A DNA stretch of 64,000 bases from Eupeodes corollae (taxonomy: Eukaryota > Arthropoda > Insecta > Diptera > Syrphidae). Within the stretch, counting starts at the first letter, position 1. Each line of letters starts with the position of its first letter. The stretch spans positions 183,937,174 through 184,001,173 of the forward strand of contig NC_079147.1 in NCBI RefSeq assembly GCF_945859685.1, in the 5' to 3' direction. Both the position numbers and the translations under genes were made by a program. The notes below the pieces were generated by a model. The model was not told the DNA's origin. It searched no databases and saw only the letters and a program-made list of their open reading frames with translations. Shown here one piece after another: positions 1 to 13,200 of the stretch.

Positions 1-129
1 TTTATTAAATGTAAAATATTGTTGCTATGTTTGAGTTAAGTTTAATCTTCGAAAGAAAGCAGCTCTGCAAGCTATTCAGAGCAGGACAGAATGGTTTAAA
101 GACTTTACAGTGTTCTTGAGCTGGTTGGT

Positions 130-1785
130 CGTGATAGGAGCATGGGGACTACGCTCGAAGTTGAAACACTAGCAGCTCATTTTAAAACTCGTCTGTCGGC
201 TAATGGGAATTACCATGCTTTCTACTATGCACAACCCAATATTACTATCTGCGAACTGGATATCCCAACACCCGACCTTAGCTTGAAACTACTGAGTAAA
301 ATGAGAAATAAGATGGCATTCCGATTGAATTCTACAAGAATAGTACGGAACCGTTTAAAAATCATCTTCTGGCATATTTACAAATTGCCATTCCTAATAA
401 TTTCACGTAAATTCTTAATGTTTTATTTCAACTTTCTCTTCTCTGAATGGTTTAAAACAACATCAGGTGTCCCCCAAGGGTGTATATTAAGCCCGATGTT
501 ATTCGCCTTGTTTATTGATGACGTTTGTGATTCACTTCCGGGTAGAATACTCTTTGCCGGTACACAAATTAAAGTTTTGCTCTACGTCGACGATTTAGTT
601 TTACTGGCTGACAATCCATCTACCCTTCTACTGCAAATCAACAAACTTAATATATTTTTTGAATCTTGGAGTCTCTGCGTTAATACTAACAAGACAAAAT
701 CTATGATTTTTGAACCGCGTCAGAGAAAAAGACTCGCAGAAGAAAACTGGTCCCTAAACAACGCGGCTATTGAGGTCGTTCAATATTTCAAATATCTTGG
801 AGTTTTGCTGTCTAACAAACTTAATGTTATGTTACACGTGAAAGAAATAAGTAACGAAGCTAAAGTTGATCCAAACTTGATGTGACCTAAGTTTAACTCT
901 AACCAAAAAATCAGTCTTAAATCCAAATATCGTGTTTTTCAAGCAACTATTAACTGCTGCTTATGCTATTTAAAACTGGACGAGTTTGAAGCCGTGCAAA
1001 GGTATTTGTTCTAACGCGTGTTCAGATTGCATTCTTCAACGCCCAATTATGCTATATATGTAGAGTCTAGTATAACATATCTTTACATTACAAACCTTAA
1101 AACCAACTCAGACTTCATATTGAAAGTTATGAGGAGGGATGAAAGAAGCCTTCACAAATGCACTATGACAAGGCTTATCTTCAGTGAACATTTTTCAAGA
1201 ACCTCAACAACATTATCAATAAATGTGTTAGAAACCTCAACTTCCAAATAACATAGCAGGCTAATTATTTCAGTAACGAGTTCTCTTCTAAGGCTTTAGT
1301 TCATATTAAGAGCTCTAGTCGAAATACTGAATCTTATCTCCAAGAGATTCGACGGTTGTATTTCGAACTGAGTTTTCTTCCCCCAACTCGGCTCTATAAA
1401 ATCCTTAATGGAGATTTTGCAAACATACTCTAAATTACCGCAATAACTATACAAACAGTTCTTGCAATTGAAGGTTCAAACAAAGTTTCCTAATTACAAT
1501 TTTGTGTTTCAAATCATGTAAAAATTGATATATTTTTCATTTTAAAATCATCTCAAAATTTTTGAATTCGCACTTGAAGCTTTAACAAACCATTGTTTCT
1601 TTTTTTATATAATTTGTTGAACATTTATGTTTATTATTTGAATTTTAACTTCTTTACATTCAAATTGTGTTTTTGTTATGAAATGTCGATCAGGCAGACG
1701 GCAGAATTGTCATGGCCATATTCTTAAAGAAAAACATTTGTTAATAATTTATATCTTAAAATAAAGAATCTATCTATCTACTAGA
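130..1785 (+). mobile_element. Non-LTR retrotransposon remnant (LINE family A)
   Basis: Reverse-transcriptase pieces read across 142-885: SGVPQGCILSP at about 463-498, then the catalytic-loop motif YVDD near 583 and a FKYLGVLLS thumb-region motif near 788. A frame change near 310-340 shows a lost stretch where an APG..DG motif is expected, and the block between there and SGVPQGC is missing, so it cannot encode an enzyme. A more 3' piece at 990-1250 (NPxxSSTPNYAIYVE type) matches the C-terminal part of the copy at 43841-44056. The right end, aataaagaatctatctatcta near 1760-1780, looks like a short tandem-repeat LINE tail. The clade is not settled. Confidence 0.75.
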
Positions 1786-1789
1786 GTAT

Positions 1790-3055
1790 TTTATTAATAA
1801 TCAAGTAAAACTTAAAAGTCACAAAAACTACTTCTTATATACCTAGTTTAATTGTTTTAAAATACTTCAAGTCAATCAAGAAATCACCCTGTGTTTTCTA
1901 CCAACAACAAAAGCATACATATCATTTCAAAAACCAGAATAAACGCTTGAAAATAAAATCAAAACAAATACACAACACAATTTTTCGCTAGGCTAGTACT
2001 AGCACGATTATATACCGTTGAGCGTTTATGTGGGATAGATAATTTTCTTGTTTCCATTTCCACATTTTTGTATTTTATTTTTTTGTTTTTTTTCGAAAAT
2101 TCACCAAAATAAAATTAACTTCATTCAACATTTTATTTAGTCTGTTGAATATATTCAATCTGCTAAGACTGATTTTATTTAGAATATATTAATACTCGCT
2201 CTCAAAGACCTATCTATCTACATTTTATTTATTTATTTGTTTAATATAAACAGAATAGTATCACAAGTTTTAATAGATTTGTTTGTTTGTTTTAATATTT
2301 AATTTATAACAATCAAGGTAAGTCAACAAAATAATCGAAAGATAGTTTAAAGTTTATTGTACCTCTTTTGATGATATGTGGAAGTTCAAGGCTAATAAAG
2401 CGGTGAATTCGTGAGTTCTAGTTTTTTTTGTTATCTAAATAGACACAAAAGTATAAAGATAGATATTTAAAGTTACCATATGTCTAAGAATTGTATATCA
2501 ATGATACATTTTTGGGTCTAGTCTAGAGGCTGTAAAGCAGTCCAGTTAATGTTTTTATTATAATCATCTTCACTTGAAGATGAACCTTGCACAATGTACA
2601 ACATAAAGGAGACAAGGTCCAAGATTCTTCCGAGTAAATCAACTTGAGAAAGACAACACTGATAAGAGCAACAATTTTATTATTTTTTGGCGAAAGGTTA
2701 AGAAACAGGGCCTCTGTTGTTTTGGGTTATCAGCTCGTTAGCTACAGCCATATAGACTTAGACAAGTGAAATTTAAAAATATTTATTTGAAAAGGGTAAA
2801 CTTGTTTAATTTTAACTTAAAGAATTCATAAGATTTTCGAGTCAAAATCAGCAAAACCTCACAATTAAATTGACTTAATGTTTTATAGCCTCAAAAAATA
2901 AAATATTGTAAATTTGTTTATGCGTAAGAAAGCTAAATACAAGCTATATTTTACGACCAAAGGCAAACTACCATAAAATAAAACACTTTTGGAAATATGA
3001 ATAAAAAAACAAATGTAGAATAAAACATAAATAAATACAAATTAAATAAAAAACA
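1790..3055. other. AT-rich gap, no gene recognised
   Basis: Only low-complexity A/T runs and short unconnected reading frames are seen. A second tctatcta run near 2206-2220 may be the tail of another decayed element. Confidence 0.5.
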
Positions 3056-3059
3056 AATT

Positions 3060-4130
3060 AATATAAGATTTAAGCAAGTGGTTCACGTACTAATGGTATA
3101 CACTGTTTTCTTAATAATATTCTTACTCATGCTAAAATCAAAGAGGTTTGACTTAAAATTTAAATATTTTAAAAATTCGAGTCAATAGCTCATGAATTCC
3201 AAAATTAGTGCGGTCTTTGGAAAACATGCATTAATTGTACTTGGGATGCGTACTTATGATGGGAGCGAACCAAAGTGTTATAAAAGGCGAGAGTAACATA
3301 AAGACTCTAAAATTCTTTACTTCGTGTTTAACAAATCCAAACATCTAGTTGGATCCGTGAAGTCGAGATTAGAATTAAAAAGGACTCCAAAATCTTTTAA
3401 ACTATGAACGCGATGTAGAGATTGATGCTATATTTTATAATCGATCAAACTAGGAGTAAGTTTTTTAGAGAAAGTCATTGCCTGACATTTAATTCCATTC
3501 CATTATTTTGGCATCAAATAACAAAACTTTTAAAAAAATAGATGAAAATGTTACTGTATCGTACACAAAGAAGTATACCATTGATGGCTAAGATAAAGAG
3601 TAGGGGTCCTACATGACTACCCTGGGAAAGTCCTGATTTGGCAATGAAAGGGTTGGAGAAAAAACTTTAACTTGATAAACTTGAGGAAACTTAATTTAAT
3701 TCAGCTTAAATGTAATAATATCATGAGAAAGTTGGTCAAAAGCTTTATAATAATCAGTATTAGTTCAGTCAAGTACTTGGTCGAGTTCTGGTTTATTTGA
3801 AAACTTATGCAAATATGTAAGTAGATTAGTAATTGTTTAACGTTTTCGTATAAATTCAAGTTGTTGATTGAGAATACAGGACAGTTTAGAGATTATCCTC
3901 TAATTTTTTATTTCAGACTTGTTACTCTTCTTGAGGACTGGTGTAATAAATGCCTTCTTTCATATGGTAGAATGGTGCAGTGAAATAACTGGACAGCCAT
4001 CAATTTCCTTAAAGTATTATTTAAGTTTAAGTCAAACTTAAGAGAACTTTGCATATTAATAAGATATTCGTCATATAAATAATTGGAAAGAGTTTTGAAT
4101 TATTTAATGGGTGTTACATATTGGAAAAGG
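3060..4130 (-). mobile_element. Jockey-like LINE remnant
   Basis: On the minus strand a degraded RT reads GLSQGSHVGPLLFILAIN around 3650-3590 (the usual motif is GVPQGSHLGPLLFxLFIN). Upstream of it (3980-3850) is a KNYRxISKLS-type stretch and downstream (about 3280-3220) a LVRSHxEYAS-type stretch, the expected order for a Jockey-like RT. Stops and frameshifts are throughout. The ends are not visible. Confidence 0.55.
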
Positions 4131-5445
4131 ATTAAGGACTTTTTATTTACAGTAAAGAAACAAAATTTATCATTTAAACTCCATACAAAAACAAAAGATA
4201 GTTAAGAAAAAAAAGTTCCAAGTTTGAAATTAAAGATATCTAAAAAATTAAATAGCACCTTGGTTTTATTTTGCTTTAAGAGAATGCAGTTGACTAAACA
4301 AAGTCACTTATGTTGTCTAAACCTGACTATTGACAAAATGATTGTTTTGATAGATCAAAATCAAAAATCAAATCAAAAAAGATTTTTTTTTGCCTTTTAA
4401 AAAAACCCATTAAAGAAGTTAACTGGTTAAAGTTCAAACAAGCAGTCGAAGGACTAAGTGACTTAAGAAAATTACAAAGGTATAGGAATAAAAAACACAG
4501 GGAAGAAAGTAATTTCTTACAAACATCAGTCACTAATAAAAAAAACAACTGTACCGATATTGGGCTTGTAGAAAAATACAACCTTCTGTGAATGCAATCT
4601 TCTACGAATGCAATCACTATAAATCATTTATTGAATTTAACTTAAGGATTGCATTCATTGAATTAACCTAAATATTGGGAGTTCAAATTTTGCAATCACA
4701 AACAATTTGACCTAAAAAAGACTGATATCATTTTTTCAATCATTTGTCGTTTGCAACCAATTGATTGCAATCATTTGAGACTTCATGCATTCTTTACATT
4801 TTGTTTGAGTTCAATTTTTTTATTTTATTTCATTTTATTTAAACTTTTCTCATTTATTTTATAAAAATTTTAAGCGAAACAACAAAAAAAAACATTTATA
4901 GAGTAAATTAAAATAACTTTATAATTTGCGAATCTTTATCATTTTAATTAATTACAATTTTTTTTAATTAAATAACAATTGAAAGACATACTTTTTATTC
5001 TTATACCTTGTAACAATAACATTTATTTAAATTAAATGAAACATGCCTTTAGTTTTTTTAATTAAGTAAACGGTTTCAAAAAAAAATGCACCTGATCACC
5101 GTATTTATGGAGAGCAAACTATTCTAAAGTGGCCCAAACACGTTGCACACGATGTCAGACTTCAAGCATCAGACATCAAAATTGTGTTGTGAAAATTCAC
5201 TCGAGGTTTCAAAAGAATGAAAAGACTGCAAGTAAGGGATATTATTTTAAAAGAATATAGACTTCAATACAAAATACTAAGCCTTCAAAAGAATGCTTGG
5301 AGTTTCAAATAGTTACAATCGATTAATTGCAGTCAAATGAAACAAATGTTGTTTAAAAAGAAAACAAAAATAGACTCTAAACACTAAATAGATGAGTGTA
5401 TAGAGTGTGCCATCAACTTTTGTTTAAATCATAGGTTATTTTGAA
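4131..5445. other. AT-rich gap with recurrent gattgcaatc words
   Basis: No coding sequence is supported. The 4555-5340 part repeats words such as gattgcaatc and tgcaatca in both orientations, which suggests an old unidentified repeat. The minus-strand reading frame at 4327-4617 has no recognisable domain. Confidence 0.4.
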
Positions 5446-5449
5446 AATG

Positions 5450-6100
5450 ACGGGTTTTTCCAACGCCCGAAATCTCGACAGAAAGTCAGTATCATACCAC
5501 TGCGGAAGTTTATGATTCGCTTAATTCTTAAACAACTTTTAAAGATTTAAAATTAAAAAAAAAAATTCTGGCGAAAATGAAGCCAGAATACAACAACGTG
5601 CATGATATTTGTATGTAAGTGTTTGCAAAAAGTCTGTGAGACAGAGAGGTTATAAACAAGGTCGTGAAATTCAATACACGAACATCAACTCGGCATCGAT
5701 CTCAACACATCGAACACCCCTGTCTGAAGATATCGGATTATTCGCTTACAAGGTCCAATCTGCTGAGAAATTGAAGACGAGCAACCATCCGCTAATTTAT
5801 GGCTCCGGTGTTTGAGCCACACATCCGAAGCCATAATCGATATTTTGCCCAACAAATTACCAAATCGTGTTTTTCAGCCGTCTTGTCGATTTCAAAGACT
5901 TGCCTTGAAGATGGGATTTCTCACCTTTCTATGTGGAAGTCATGATATTTTGCCAACGATTCAGAAATGACTTAAGCTCAAAATGTGACAGAAAGAAACC
6001 TTTAACAAGGGCTTGGAAAATTGGAGCGCGCTACTGAGAGGCCAGTCGTATTTCATAACTAATAAGAATTATTGCTCTCACTAATAAAGCCATAACTTAT
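5450..6100 (+). mobile_element. Mariner/IS630-type transposase remnant
   Basis: The frame at 5609-5815 contains THRxxLSEDIGLFAYKVQ..EKLK..HP, which resembles the linker after the helix-turn-helix of insect mariner-like transposases (usual form THRIL..DLGL.PYK.Q..QEL...D). Near 6015-6060 an ENWSALLRG stretch resembles the family's C-terminal NW..R......RG.H. The DDE core is missing or scrambled, so this is a fossil. Confidence 0.5.
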
Positions 6101-6519
6101 TTTAATTTGTTTATTTTATAACATTTTTAACAAGAAATTTTCATTAGGCGTACATTTTTACCATTCCTACCAAATTATGATATAATTTGGCAATAAAACT
6201 TTATACGGGACACTTGGGCGTACACGCAATACTGACTGTTCAGAAATCAAATTTATCGTATTATTAGTCGCATTCACAATCCTAGTGGCTACGTAGTCAA
6301 GGGATTCTGATTGGCTAAATTAACTACAAAAGCAGTTGAAATTAAAATTAAAGTTTAAATTTCAAAAGACTTAAGCCTAGATCAATATTTTGCTGGATGT
6401 TTTGATGTTACCACCCGATAAAAACAAAAGCTATACTCAGGACCGGAATGAGGGGAGGGCAACCGGGCGGAAGCCACGGGGCCTCCTTAAACGGGGGCCC
6501 ACAATAGAGACTTCGTAAG

Positions 6520-7250
6520 ATATTCTCTGACCAGCATATCTTCCAATAAAGAGCAAAAAGACATCGTGAGGAATGAAGCAACACACCTTCTACAGAAGAT
6601 GAGTGGTTTCGAAACCGCTTTGTTTGCAACATTTTGAAACGACATCTTGGAGCGGTTCAACGCTACAAACAAGATGTTGCAAGACCCAAAAATGATTCTT
6701 GAATCGGCAATGCGTGCACCAGAATCATTGAAATCATTCGTGAAATCCAAACGAAATGATTTTGATAAATACGAGGAAGCAGCCAAAAAAATATCCCATA
6801 CTGATGAATATGTACAATCACGCACCCGCACCAGAACGAGATATGTGAGGTTGAATCCGCTCGATTACGGGAAAGCACAAGACGCAAATCTGTTTCCCGA
6901 AGAAAAAATACAAAGTATCCCCCTTCATCCTAGTGAGTGACCAGCTATCCGTTTCTCTTACTGAAAGACTGCATGCCTATGAAGCTGTACGTTCGAGATT
7001 CGGATTCCTGAATCACATGGAGAAGATGGATGCTGAAAATTTGCACGCTGTATCCGGATGATTTAGTCTTGGTAATGAGTTGGTTCAATTCGTGTCTTTG
7101 ATTGAATCATACAAAAAGGGAAAGGAATATGCAACAGATCAATTGCCAGAAGTATTTTACTACCAAATTCTCGAAAACCAAAATTTCAGAGCTACATTCC
7201 CAAACCTCGAAATTGCAGTACAATATACCTTAAACCTGTTTCTAACATAA
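6520..7250 (+). mobile_element. hAT / ZMYM1-like transposase remnant
   Basis: Frames at 6530-6940 and 6930-7250 read ATHLLQKMSGFETALFATF, then FNATNKMLQDPKMILESAM, then LTERLHAYEAVRSRFGFLNH and LGNELVQFVSLIESYKKG, and end near FRATFPNLEIAVQ. This is the order seen in ZMYM1-like domesticated or mobile hAT transposases, where a short dimerisation segment follows. A stop at the 6632-6635 junction, a frameshift near 6925 and a stop near 7060 break it. The N-terminal zinc finger and most of the catalytic part are absent. Confidence 0.65.
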
Positions 7251-7259
7251 CAAAACAGT

Positions 7260-8440
7260 TTAAATAGACTGGGATTTTAAATATGACTATGAATATTTTA
7301 ATTGATTTGAATTGATTAAGTTGGCAAATTCAATTACCAAAAACATTGCATTTTAATCATTTAAACCAGCAAATCAGTTTTTTTTCTTGTCATTGCACGC
7401 TTAATTTTGAGAGTAACTGTATACATTTTCTTATCTATTAGCGAATTTAACATTAAACTACTAAACTTGACCACTTAAATTCGAAACAAATCCATTCGAT
7501 TGAGTACAAGGTCATTTCTTTAGGCAAACAGTATCAGGTTGGGCGCAAATGGTTTATAAGAACTCGATAAGCCGTTTTTAGTGATTAAAATAAGATAATG
7601 TAAACGAATTAATGTATGTACTTTAACAGTATTTAAGGATCCCCCATATTCGAAGTTTTCATACTAAATAAAGAACTGAAAGTTTATACATATTAGAATT
7701 TAAAAAAATGTATTATTTATTTCAAGCAAGTCCTAAACTAGGAAGACTAACAAATTTCGGAGAAGTCCTGATATATGACCATTGAGTTTTTCTATTAAAT
7801 ACAAATAAATTTAACACCTATGTGACTCTTCTGCCTTAAGTCACTGGCCAAACTTCAGCAGTTGTATATCATTCTAGGAAGTCGCTTTTAAAACTTTTAA
7901 TAATAATGAAATAAAAACAAGAATAGCGTCAGTAAAAATTTAAAATTACGAAAAAGCAACATGCAGATATTTCGACACTCACTTTTCCTTATGTCTATGC
8001 ATGCATACAAAATTAAAAAACTTACCCAATTTGTATTCGCAGTTCTTGTTCTTGATTGATGAATATAATTATTAGAACTTTATATAGTTTTTTTTTTTAA
8101 ATAGAGTTGTTAATAGTCCACCTGTTGTTTACAAAAATTTAAAATATCGACTTGCAGTTAGTTGCCGAAGTTTCACAACTCACCTTAATTCTTTATCATA
8201 TCTCTGGCTAGTTGATTGCATTTAAAGAAGCACAAAAATCAATATCATAATCAGTCAAGTTAGAGTGAATGAGTTAATAATGCTCTGAAGTCTGCTTATA
8301 AACTGTTATCCGAACTTCTTGGCGTGAATTATTTTTGTATTTGCCTTCGTTTTGAAAACTGCTATTCTTAGTTAATTTAGTAGTTTTAATATTTATATTG
8401 ATTTATAACTAATTTTAATCTGTGTTCGTTGTTTAATAGG
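7260..8440. other. Upstream region of fbp, AT-rich
   Basis: No repeat family or gene is recognised. The fbp transcription start and 5' UTR should lie towards the right end of this stretch, but no TATA or initiator element can be assigned with confidence. Confidence 0.35.
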
Positions 8441-8447
8441 CAACAAG

Positions 8448-9762
8448 ATGACGGATTCTTCGACTAGTAAGTGCTTCAAATAAGCCTTTTGCTATCTTTC
8501 AAATGTTATTAATATGTCTGCAATTTTAGAATGTTTTAATGATTTTTGTTTTCCTTTCTAACCAAATGTTCTTACCTGTGTGTAGATGTACATAGTTTAA
8601 CACTTTTTAAGAGTAACCTTTGATATGGATTCTGAAAATTCAGTCACTGCGACTTTTTGTTTAATTGTTTTACTAAATACTTGAAAGTTGTTTTGTTTCT
8701 TTGCTGTTTGCTAATTGTATTCTAATGTTTTGTTTTTCTTTTATAGACGGCGAAATGTCTCAACGAGGACCTGTATTCGACTCCAATTGCATGACTCTCA
8801 CCCGATTTGTTCTAAAGGAACAGAGAAAATTCAAACATGCCACCGGGGATCTCTCCCAGTTGCTGAATTGCATTCAAACATCAATCAAAGCCATAGCTTC
8901 GGCAGTTCGTAAAGCGGGCATTGCCAAATTACATGGAATCGCCGGCGATGTCAATGTTCAGGGAGAGGAACAAAAGAAACTTGATGTTTTGTCTAATGAA
9001 TTATTCATCAATATGTTAAAGTCATCGTACACCACGTGTCTAATGGTGTCCGAGGAGAATGAGAGCGTGATTGAGGTTGAGACTGAAAAACAAGGCAAAT
9101 ACATTGTGACATTCGATCCACTGGATGGTTCGTCGAACATCGATTGCTTGGTATCGATTGGATCGATATTTGCTATTTTTAGGAAGCAAAGCGAAGGTGC
9201 TCCGACCATCGCCGATGCTCTGCAGCCGGGAAATAAAATTGTAGCTGCTGGTTATGCCCTCTATGGATCGGCGACTGCCATCGTTCTCAGTTTGGGCAAT
9301 GGAGTTAATTGCTTCACTTATGATCCAGCAATTGGGGAATTCATCCTCACCGAGGCCAATATGCAAGTGCCCGAAAAAGGCAAGATCTATTCTATTAATG
9401 AAGGCTACAGTTCAACTTGGGAACAAGGTGTTCGTGATTATGTTGAAGCGAAGAAAGATCCCACTAAAGGAACACCCTATGGAGCTCGTTATGTTGGCAG
9501 TATGGTAGCCGATGTTCATAGGACCATCAAGTATGGTGGCATCTTCTTGTATCCCGCTACAAAAAGCTCACCAAATGGTAAACTTCGTCTGCTTTATGAG
9601 TGCAATCCAATGGCTTACTTAATAACTCAGGCTGGAGGTTTGGCGAGCAATGGAAAAATTAACATACTCGATGTGGTTCCAAAACAGATTCACGAAAGAC
9701 AACCGATTTTCTTGGGTTCGAAGAAAGATGTTGAAGAGGTGCTAAGTTATCTTAATAAATAA
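8448..9762 (+). CDS. fbp: Fructose-1,6-bisphosphatase
   Basis: This enzyme hydrolyses fructose 1,6-bisphosphate to fructose 6-phosphate, a control step of cytosolic gluconeogenesis. Coding exons are 8448-8466 and 8747-9762; the intron is gtaagt...ttttatag, and the junction restores frame (act-a|ac-ggc). Predicted length is 344 aa against about 335-340 for the family. Visible signatures: GDVNVQGEE..KLD (about 73-86), metal ligands in SEENE (108-112) and FDPLDGSSNID (129-139), the sugar-phosphate-binding YGARYVGSMVADVHR (251-265), and the family signature GKLRLLYECNPMA (284-296). The start is the ATG of exon 1 because it precedes a clean donor; a second in-frame ATG in exon 2 (8755) could serve another isoform. 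The gene is convergent with DUS3L, 61 bp between stops. The reading frame is intact. Confidence 0.95.
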
Positions 9763-9774
9763 ATTGTTTTTCTT

Positions 9775-9780
9775 TTTATT
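9775..9780 (-). terminator. Probable DUS3L poly(A) signal (AATAAA on minus strand)
   Basis: The plus strand reads tttatt, 44 nt past the DUS3L stop; a second one sits at 9810-9815. Cleavage after the distal signal would place the transcript end inside the fbp stop region. Confidence 0.45.
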
Positions 9781-9803
9781 CTTTTCTAATGTTTTTTCTT
9801 TGA

Positions 9804-9809
9804 ATTAAA
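9804..9809 (+). terminator. Probable fbp poly(A) signal (ATTAAA)
   Basis: ATTAAA lies 42 nt after the fbp stop. Cleavage 10-30 nt further on would fall in the 3' end of the DUS3L coding region on the opposite strand. An AATAAA at 9754-9759 overlaps the stop and is probably too early. Confidence 0.45.
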
Positions 9810-9823
9810 TTTATTATTTTGTT

Positions 9824-10249
9824 TCAATAAGAATTCGCTTTGTGTTTTGGTAAGAATGTAAAATTATCAGGCACCGGGCCTAAAAACATTTCACTAATTT
9901 TTATCCAATCTGAAGAATTGGATGAGGACAAGAGTGTTTCCATATCATCGCGGCCATAGTATTTTTGTGGTCTTTGGTTGATTTTTTGTGGTGGATGTTC
10001 AATTAAGCCCGCAGGGATGTAACGATAGAGGAATGATTGCCATTCGAGTAGGAATCGACGGGTATTCTCAACACCTTTGGTATCTGAGCCCCAATGCTCA
10101 AGGCCATAGTGAACATATTTCTTAACTAAATCCAAGCGTTCACTGCTCGTAGGGTCCCAGGTTTTTTGCTCTTTGATTTCTTTGAAGATCCAAGGTTTGA
10201 TTAGGGCACCACGACCAATCATCACTGATGAGACATGCGGGGCAAGTTT
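9824..10249 (-). CDS. DUS3L: DUS3L last coding exon
   Basis: Begins KLAPHVSSVMIGRGAL and ends at TAG/TAA-type stop at 9824. Contains the RGALIKPWIF motif and the GLEHWGSDTKGVENTRRFLLEW part of the helical tRNA-binding domain. Confidence 0.93.
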   Translation of the reverse strand, partial: KLAPHVSSVMIGRGALIKPWIFKEIKEQKTWDPTSSERLDLVKKYVHYGLEHWGSDTKGVENTRRFLLEWQSFLYRYIPAGLIEHPPQKINQRPQKYYGRDDMETLLSSSNSSDWIKISEMFLGPVPDNFTFLPKHKANSY

Positions 10250-13200
10250 CTTTAAGAGAAAAGAAGAAGAAATTATCGTAAATAAGAATAAGGTACAGAT
10301 TTTTTTTTTGGGGAATTTACCATTTTTTCATTATAATCCTCAAAGCTAAGAATATCTCCATTGCCTATAACGGCCATGTGTTTGGCCTTTGATGCACATT
10401 CTTCAATGTACTCCCAGTTGGCGTTCTTTGTATACCGTTGCTCCCTTGATCGTCCATGTAGCTACAAAGAAAAACAAAGAGAAATATAATTGATAGTCAA
10501 ATAGTACCTGATGCATTCTTCATTGTGAAAACTGGATTCAATAAGGTTCATCTTAAATTTAAGGTCAATGTAATTAAAAACAGACAATCACACACTTCAA
10601 CTATCTTAAAACCTCAATTAATCTTACTAAACGTTCCTTTAATTTATAATGAATAGAAATTGATTCTCCTAGGTTAGGTTAGCCGTCAGTTTTGTCCGTT
10701 TTTCAAAGATGTCAATCGGCATACTCCCATGGGTAAGGAGAGGTTAACGCCCTAGTATTTGGACTTTACCCTCACAAGTTAGACCATCCATCACCCAGGA
10801 TGTAATCCTGGGACGAACATAAAAATAAATATATAAATAAGGTGGCGCAAAAACGTACAACTCTTAACTATTCGTGTGTTCCTGTACGCGAGTAATTTCA
10901 GGGATGGAGGGGACCTTTAATTTGTATGCCGAATCCGAACGGCTAAAATTCCTCACAAGAGGCAGTAACCGTGAAAAAAGCTTTTAATTGGCAGAGGCAG
11001 ATTTTACATTACGGCTAGATCATCTTGCATTTTCGGAGAAAACCTGAACACTTTGCAGCATTTTTAACAATATCAAATATGTGACCACTCCATAAGAGAT
11101 GGTTTTTGATGGATGTACCTAGACAATACCAGTGTTTTTTTTTTTTGACATTCTATGAACAGTGTAGTGGAAAATTCCTAAGAAAACCCATCGGCAGTAG
11201 CCAGATTTTTGTATTTAAAAATTGGTACAACTTTAAGAAGACGAATAGAAGAAATGTTTGTGAAAATCAAAAGTTAAAATTAACTTCAGCAAAAAAACTA
11301 ATAAAATGGACAATTTACAAGAAGAAATGGTAAGAAAACATTTAGGAATTGAGATTTTATACAAAAAAGTTCATTTAACAATTGCAGCTTTGACATAAAA
11401 TAAATACTTTCAGAAGGGGGTTTGTTCGTAGACAACTATAATTACATGAGGTGTTGAAGAGGGCTTTAAGCTCGCCTCAATTCTTTCTCAAATATACGTG
11501 AATGGAGTTGAAATGTGCTTGATTCGACTCGATTTCGGTTGGGGATAGGAGTCGAGTCAAACTTTGTGAAGAAACACCTGTGTGCAGGATTTGGTTCCAC
11601 AGATAATGCACTACGGTCTGTTTATTTGCATGTTTGTGTACAAAAAATAAAAATTTGATTTAATCAAATTAAAACAAAATGCACATGGAGCTTGTAGGAT
11701 ATTCTAATATTGTACTGAACTATTCAGTTCTTTATTGTTTAACACGGATCAAATTATCTCACTTGCACTTCATAAGAAACACCGAAACAACATTTGCATC
11801 AGAGAAAAAAACCAAACGAGAGAATCAACTTCGACCAACTTGCATTAACTCCATATGGAAAAAATGTGGGGACAAATACTTATGCAAGAAGATGTGCATA
11901 CTCCCCACCTTTGAAAAATGGCGACCACCTTTAAAAAATGGCGGATGAAGTCAGCTGTTCAGAGGTGTTCAAAAAAAATTCAAAATTGTGGATGAACAAC
12001 TTTTTGGTACTGTCATTGTGTTCGTTTGGGAGTAATAACATTCGAAAATGAAGTGAAATTAATTACTCTTCTAAATTACGTATTTTGAGAAATATTAGTT
12101 AGTTATTCGAAGCCGGTTTTAACCATTATAAATAAATTAGGTGGTCCAACAGTCCAAACTCTGAAAGCACTGCAACTATTATTTTTTTTATTATTAGTTG
12201 CGTTTATGCGTTAAATTTTCACTCAGACCTTTGAAAAATGCAAAAAAAACTCAGATTTGTTTCAGTTTTTACAGTTTATCGACTTAAATTTGTCGATGCG
12301 ACAATTGCAGGAACATTGAAAACGAGAGTTACAGAATGTAAACATGGATCATGAAAATAAAACAACCCAGGAACATTTAAAACATTTTTATATACTCGTC
12401 TTTTTTTTAATTCCATTCCTTGCACAAAAGTAAAAATATCTGTATTCTCGGTAGGTCAGTGGTAATTATTAGTAATTATTATCGCAGCCAAATTTCATAA
12501 TCATTTTTTTGGTGTATAACAAAGCTGAAAAAGTAATACATTACAAATAAATGTTACGTTAACACTAAGTGCCAGAAAATATTGATTGATACCGCAATTG
12601 CAGGAGATATGCATATTTTATATAAATATTCCCGGTAAACTGTAGAACTTTATTATTTCCGCCTTTTATAATTTAATGTAGTATATTTTAGATAATAAAG
12701 TAGTTAAGTTATTAGTTAAGGTATTGCTATTGAAATAAACATAACATACATTTACCAAAAAACTTGTACTCGTTCATAAATACAAATAAAGTCTAATCTA
12801 AGAAACCTTAACCTTGTTACACTCTTTCTGAACACATCTTTTCTAGTATTGGTTGTTAATGCCATCTATGTGTAACTCAGAGAAAGAGAAGGGAAAAACA
12901 AGTTCAACACGATCTACCGTTATAAAGTTTACCGCAATTTATTGACAAACGAACACTTTAGAATTAATTTGTAAAAACGTTTTTGAGTAAATGTGTTGAA
13001 TCAAAAAATTAAATATTAAAGAAATTGTTTTGCTTTCTAATTCGGCGAGAAATGTCAAATGTCTCAATATTTCAACTGAAGCTTTTTTTCTCTCTCCGAG
13101 GTGAAAACATGTATACACCGATACGAATTCAACACGTTATAAAAAATGAGAGTAAGAGGTTTCGAAGGGACGGAGACGAGGAAATTTGACTCTCTCGATT

